Origin: Schistocerca nitens
Taxonomy: Eukaryota; Arthropoda; Insecta; Orthoptera; Acrididae
Direction of reading: 5' to 3'
Assembly: GCF_023898315.1 (NCBI RefSeq)
Contig: NC_064614.1
Span: forward strand, 500,170,109-500,234,108
Length of the DNA stretch: 64,000 nucleotides
A program made the translations under genes and the position numbers. Positions 58,105-64,000 of the stretch are shown piece after piece (positions within the stretch are counted from its first letter, which is position 1; every line of letters begins with the position of its first letter). The notes below the pieces were generated by a model. The model had not been told where the DNA came from. It saw nothing but the letters and a program-made list of their open reading frames with translations, and made no database searches.

Positions 58105-58860
58105 TACTGAATAGAATGGATAAAGTTATGGGGGAAGAATATAATATGAGAATTAATAAAGCAAAAACAAAAGTAATGGCATGCGACAAAAAAGATCAAG
58201 TCAAAGTCCAAGTTCATGTAGGCAATTAACTGCTTGAACAAGTTGATAAATTTACTTATCTGGGCAGTAATATTACCAGGGATGGAAGGAGCAAGGTAGA
58301 GGTGAGAAGTAGAATTGCTCAAGCAAAGGCTGCTTTTAACAAGAAGAAAAACATCTAAACATCTAAGAGCATCAGCCTTGAAATCAGGAAAAGATTTTTG
58401 AAATCATGTGTGTGGAGTGTGGCATGCTATGGGTGTGAAACATGGACCCTTGGGACAGAGGAAGACCAGAAGCTAAATTATTTTGAAATGTGGTGCTATA
58501 GACGCATGCTCAAAATAAAATGCATCGACTAGGTCACAAACGAAGTGGTTCTGGAAAGAGCAGGCGAGAAGAGAAGCTTCTGGAGTTTCATTGTTAAAAG
58601 AAGAGTGCAATTTACAGGCCATCTATTAAGACATAAAGGACTCCTGAACACAAACATAGAGGGATGTGTCGAGTGAAAAAGACCAAGAGGAAGACCACGA
58701 CTGAGGTACATGGATCAAATCGTGAAAGATGTGGGATGTAACACCTATAAAGAAATGAAGAGAAAAGCTGAAAGATGCACAGAATGGAGACAAGCTGCCA
58801 TTGTAGCTGTTGCAAACCAATCCTTGGATTGACCACTACAGAAGAAGATGAATAAGAAGA
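58105..58860 (+). pseudogene. RTE-clade LINE C-terminus
   Basis: Plus-strand blocks: MRINKAKTKVMACDKKDQVK; QVDKFTYLGSNITRDGRSK; CVWSVACYGCETWTLGTEE; FEMWCYRRMLKIKC; ERAGEKRSFWSFIVKRRVQF; then a KRPRGRPRLRY basic motif and DVGCNTYKEMKRKAER. It ends in (GAA)n (GAAGAAGATGAATAAGAAGA). It has three in-frame stops by my reading but few frameshifts. It is a third RTE lineage, related to the one at 31405 but with a different tail. Confidence 0.85.
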
Positions 58861-59139
58861 AGAACCTTAAAAAGTAACAAATGTAATTAATCAATTTTTA
58901 AAAGCAAATAAGATTTATTTCACCTTACTACACATTACCATTGAAAAAACATTTATCTACCACGTCTTTCTTTAAATTTCAAAAATGATTTTCTTCAAAT
59001 GGCCACCACTTCAACACAAAATGTCTCAACATTTGGTGGAAACGGTCCTCTATCAAATCTCAACCAGCCGATAGCATTGCTTTTTTATGTTTTGTTAATG
59101 TTGTTTTTCTAATCCAGACATCCTTACACATAACAAATA

Positions 59140-59142
<3 letters not shown>

Positions 59143-59201
<59 letters not shown>
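59143..59201. repeat. (GT)n microsatellite
   Basis: About 29 uninterrupted GT units. Another GT tract lies at 59451-59477. Confidence 0.97.
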
Positions 59202-59203
<2 letters not shown>

Positions 59204-59445
59204 TTTTTCAGTGCTTGATTTGTGATGTTAGGACACTGTACTGGTACCTCTGATGAAAAAAAATCTGAACGCAGATTTTGAGATGTGGTAAAATAGAGAT
59301 TCTGCTACAGTTGAAGCAATGTACAACAAATTTTGTATTCACACTTTTAGAATGCTCAGAAAAGTGTTAAAATAACATGTTAAGAAGTCTAAATTTCAAA
59401 AATACTCCCTGGAAGGTCAAAGCATTTTTTTAAACACAAATCAAG

Positions 59446-59450
<5 letters not shown>

Positions 59451-59477
<27 letters not shown>
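59451..59477. repeat. (TG)n microsatellite
   Basis: About thirteen TG units, 250 bp from the larger GT tract. Confidence 0.95.
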
Positions 59478-59479
59478 TT

Positions 59480-62400
59480 CATATCTCCTCCTAAGCCAAT
59501 GGACTGATTTCAATGAAATTCAAATAGCTTACTGTCTGACAACAATCGCTGTGGGGGTAAGAATCACTTACCCATCAAAGGGGTGGGGTGGGGTGGGATT
59601 GAGAAAGAAACGGAGCCATTCACAGGCTTTATTCATCCAGTATTTGAGAATTAGAACATCAAGTGGCTTGCAACAAACTTTACACATAATTTCAAACCTT
59701 CACAGAATTTGTTCTTGCTGACAACCCCTACAAAATGAAGAAAGGAAAAAAAAATTATCACTTACTACTTTTCTGTAATTCATGCAGTAAAAGTACCGCA
59801 TGAGACATGACATAATTTATTACTTGTTTACTACGAACTGTATTCACAACACATTTTGCAGAAAGTATGAATGTATTATACTTTATGTAACTGCAAAATT
59901 ATATAATTGTACAACACACAGCTCAGGAGATATGACATCATAAACAATGAGATGTGTGAAATACTGCCACATCATGCATGACATTTAATTCTGTTACTTC
60001 ATTTCTACTAACTCTATTTGCAAAACATTTCATTTCACAGACTGTATTCACATATGCCGCAAGATGTATGTACAATATGATATCATTGTATGACTCATAG
60101 TTCAGGAGACAGGACATCATAAACAGTGAGATGCATGACATTTAAATTTATTACTTTGTTTCCACAAACTCCATTTACAACACATTTTGCAGGCAGTATC
60201 CACATATGCTGCTAAATGTACCCAGAAAATTATGTATCATTGTATAGAACGTAGTTCATGACATATGTCAAACATTAAACACAAACCAGACACCATATGG
60301 ATGCATAGTTATAAATAAATACCTGCACACTGCCAGGTGTTTTGATAATTAAAATACAAATGATGGTCCCCAGCACAACAACAATGTGGGGACAATTTAT
60401 GTGCACATTTGGTTAAAGATACCTGCAGAGGAACAAATCACATGTTGCCACATCTGTTAAACTTGGAGGCCACAAAGCATTGTAAGCCACAAACTACTGC
60501 AATATCTTGGTATGGTGCAGTATCACGCATGGCTTCAAGTGAAACTGGCATATCGTTTATGGATCACCATCCTGTAAGATGGAGTTCAAGTGTGATGAAT
60601 GTGTTTTATGTGGGTGTATTTTGATTTATTGCTTAACCATTACTCATCTCCAAAAGCAACTGCTGCAAACTACACTGCCACTGGCTGTACAATGAACTTT
60701 CATTCAGGTCACAGAAATTTTCCTTCCATTGGAAAAGACACAGTCATGCAGCAAATGACCACTGCTAAAAGTGAATGTCATCATTCATTCACTGTACATA
60801 TATAAATGCTATGTTGCCTTTCATTTTAGCCATTAATTCTGCATGTAAATTCACTGTCCGATCCAATTTACTGCTGCACACTCTATGGTAGTAACCTTAA
60901 ATTAAACCATAAGATCCAATGCATAGTATGCCTGGTGATCAACATAGCTGATGATAGTAATTTAATAGAATGGTCTGAATCTTTTATTGCTTCCTGTGCA
61001 CGACATTATGTCTTACTTGCTAGTTTTTGCTCCAAGTAATTTCCTGTTCTTCAAACAGTGTCACCAACATTCTTACTACATGTTACAATGGTACAAGATT
61101 ATGCTTCACAAAAACTGAAATACTGATTATTCTAATACAAGTGTTGTGGTATAGTTAACTCTGTGAAATATACTCACAATTGTACCACACTGAGCTCCAT
61201 GTCTGTGAACTGCCTTTGCAAGTGGTTTATCTATGAGTGACAAACAGCAATTGCTGTCAGCTACACTACTGAAACATTATTGTTGACATAAGGGGCTCAC
61301 TTTCATGCCACACCCTATATCAATTGAGCAATGATGCAAAGTCTTGGAATATTCAGTATTTGCATTATAGAACATTTGCTCTCAACTGGAATGTCATTAA
61401 CAATGTTGTTCTGCATAATATATTTCAAGTATCACAAAAAAATTTCATTAAATCATTTTTCTGTAATAGTGCTTTAGTTTCTTCTTCCCAGTTTTTTGAA
61501 TTGAAATTCCGTGGGCTGGGATGTAGAATAGTAACAATCTGGAACACAAATAGATGATCATGAAGGAAACCATCATTCAGTTTGTGAGGATGGTTAAATA
61601 CAGCATGTGTTAATTTGCAGTAAGTATTGGTACAGTATATATTATTACACATCACCTGGCAGTAATTGTTTCATATTTAACTACACTAATAGCATACCCC
61701 ACCCTCCAAAACTAAAACACAAATGCAAAGGCAAATGTACTGTAGTTTCAATTCTGTATGAGACACTCATTAAAAATAAGGATGTAAATGACAGATGATG
61801 GTAATGAGGTTAAAATGCAACATCAGTATTTAATGAAAGTGTATGAATGCATGCTAACTAGTAAGTTCCATTTATGGTCTTATGATAAATTTTGTCCAAC
61901 TGAGATCCAAATATTAAATTAAGTAGCAGTTTTTTTTTTTGACTGGACTAAGATGAGAGAAAAATTTAGGCACAAACATTACTTGCGATTTCATAACTAA
62001 CAGGTTGTCATTTAATTCATACCGATAACATTATTTCAGGCCAACAGTGTCCTAGTTTTCTCAATAAGAGAACATTAGAATAATTCCTCTAAGGAAAGTA
62101 TTGTGTAGTACTAGATTATGGCTGGAGATATTTCCTTTAAGAAATTGAAGGTGTTGGGGATGCAAAATGTTCTTTATGTATACTCTTGTTGCACGAGAAG
62201 CTGATACATGTGAATTTTTCTTTTAGATGTATCTAAGTTACCAATTTAAATCAATTTCACTACTGTGCCAAATTTAGGTACACAATCATAGGTGACTAAT
62301 GACTTTGACCTTCCATTCAATAGCCCAATTTGTGTTTCCTCTGCAGTGGATTTCCATTTTTGCGAGACAGAAGGGTATAATAGCTTGTTAGAAAACAAAA

Positions 62401-62577
62401 CGCTCACAAGAGGCCTTTATGTTTCTAGGATGGCAGCAACAGTTAGGTTTTTCTTATGAAAAATATGAAACACAACCAAAACAGTCACTATGAAATTCAC
62501 AACCTAATAACACATATTACATCAGATTGAAATCCATGTGAGCCTGTTGTATGTAGCAATCACTGAAAATAGACAAT
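59480..62577. other. 3 kb AT-rich DNA without recognised genes
   Basis: From 59930 to 60270 there are loose internal duplications of GAGATATGACATCATAAACA and ACATTTTGCAG-type words, three degenerate copies about 170-180 bp apart. No coding family was recognised. Confidence 0.4.
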
Positions 62578-62871
62578 GGAGAAACATACAGCAATCGATT
62601 GTGAAATACATTGTTTTTATAACAGCAGATCTAGATTTCAACTATTACATAATCATCTTCAGTGCATATAACAGGCGGCATTAGTTCAAAGTGTCACTTA
62701 GTAAACAGCACTGGTGGTGTAGAGTTTATAGGGGTCTAACATGAACTATGTGACACTTTGAACTAATGTCACCTGTTGTTATATGCACTGAAGTTGACTA
62801 TGTAATAGTTGAAGTCTGCTTCTGCTGTAATAAAATGACAGATTTTGTGATCAATTGCTGTTCTTTTCTCC
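62578..62871. mobile_element. MITE-like foldback, 120-bp arms
   Basis: Arms 62578-62697 and 62750-62871 pair at most positions, e.g. TTCAGTGCATATAACA with its complement, and TTAGTTCAAAGTGTCAC with GTGACACTTTGAACTAA. The outer end GGAGAAACATACAGCAA is less well kept. The loop is about 50 bp. No coding potential. No target duplication is obvious. Confidence 0.8.
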
Positions 62872-64000
62872 ATGGCATATATTATATCTCAAAAATGAAA
62901 CTACTACCAAATGAAGATAAGAAAAAGTGTGCTTACTAGGGAGCAGACAGACAGATAAAAGATGGCATATTTTGCAATTAAATAGAAATATCTATCAAGA
63001 TGTACTACCAATGGAATGTGACAGGACAAGCAATTTCTTGCTTATCTACACTCTGTGTGGAATTAGAGTCAGTTGCTTTTGGTTATTTTAGTTATTCATT
63101 GTGTGAGGTCATGGGCTTTCAAAAACAACTTAAACCGAAACTCATGAACTTACCCATGCCAGTAAAATTCTAGCTTGCAATGCCATTAAAGGATAGCAAT
63201 ATCCTTATAACCTACATCTGCTGTTTGTGAGTGACTGTAAAGTGAAACAGTGCACAAAATCAGTATTCATCCAGTAATGAACAATGGCATTGACCTGTTG
63301 TGTGTATGTTCTAACTGACAGTAAAACCACTGATGGGACCTTTCAAAATGATACAATTTTAAGAAGGCAAACTGGGTTAAGTTTTCTACTGTGTTTAACA
63401 AGAACAGTAGTTGCAGTAGTTCATTAAGAATATGAAGGCTTCAATAAGTTAGTGCTCTTGGTTATCCATTCCCATATGCTGCAGAAATCACTTGTATCAC
63501 CGAAATGGCAACCTCACTGGAAGAGTGCTACAAACTTCATGTTGCACAAAATAATCTTTCTTCCATTTCCTATGCTAAGAAGTAGGTGTTAAAACTTATG
63601 ACACAACAGGATATGAGCACATGTGGTCAGCAAGCAAAGTTCATTAAAATGTCTCAAAAATGACCCTTTCCAAACAAATTCACATTCTAACAAATAAAAG
63701 TGTGGGAATTCACCATTCAGCTGTCCCAAACTGCAGCAACAGCATACACCCATAGACACTGCTTCTGGCACCACAGTACCTGTATGAAAGACAGGGTGCT
63801 CCATGTCGATATCACATGTCACCTCTGAGCCAGCATTCGACAGCCTTCTTCCTGCTTATCACCTTCTCTCTTCACTCCTGCATATGGATGTGTTAATTGT
63901 AAATCATGACAGAAACAGATGGCTTGCCCTTGTGCAGTGAGTATCACTCACTAATGAATTAAGGAAAAGCACAAAGAACACTGTATGTTTCCTGTGCTGC
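62872..64000. other. Unassigned AT-rich DNA
   Basis: No coding or repeat feature recognised up to the window edge. Confidence 0.35.

Noticed and set aside
59452-59721. 89-codon frame starting with Cys-Val repeats
   Set aside because: It is a translation of the TG microsatellite with unrelated sequence behind it.

Overview
The window is a stretch of insect nuclear DNA, most probably from an orthopteran such as a Schistocerca-type locust or grasshopper. It is AT-rich, has no dense gene array, and is built almost entirely of transposable elements. The organism call rests on remembered repeat families, not on a search: tRNA-headed SINEs, RTE LINEs with a (TTG)n tail, a Tc1 family with CACTCCTGGAAAT ends, and tRNA-like foldbacks. 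I could not recognise a single host protein-coding gene or true RNA gene. The window looks intergenic or deeply intronic.

Left part (1-15812). The left edge holds a fossil densovirus-like (Parvoviridae) insertion with NS3-, NS2- and NS1-like frames read leftward from a TATA box, with palindromes behind it. It abuts an old gypsy-like fossil (about 2200-5490). Next come a Jockey/CR1-type reverse transcriptase fossil (about 6690-8770) split by a palindromic mariner (7394-8271), decayed Tc1/mariner-like remnants (9.7-11.5 kb), and an RTE LINE fragment split by a structurally complete Tc1-type transposon with an open 340-residue transposase (12672-14093).

Centre (15813-34260). A young 12.3-kb Ty3/gypsy LTR retrotransposon lies on the minus strand (15813-28146). 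It has a 4-bp target duplication, a tRNA-Gly primer site, and about five 190-bp tandem repeats directly after pol. A SINE, an RTE LINE tail, and a Penelope-like element with inverted arms (32591-33903) inserted in a gag-like fossil follow.

Right part (34260-64000). A hAT fossil, a decayed Tc1 (40662-41886), a Jockey-like LINE tail split by a SINE, and an RTE LINE with an open reverse transcriptase frame and perfect target duplications (45143-47059) come first. Then there is a nested stack at 47.3-54.0 kb: one Jockey-like LINE cut by a mariner, a foldback, a 3.5-kb DNA transposon and a SINE. The 3.5-kb element (49649-53178) carries a protein of the family I remember as DUF7869, with terminal inverted repeats and an ATAT target duplication. 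The LINE reading frame closes across its insertion point. This element is the best candidate for an undescribed system. The remaining right end is AT-rich DNA with foldbacks, SINEs, an RTE fragment and GT microsatellites.
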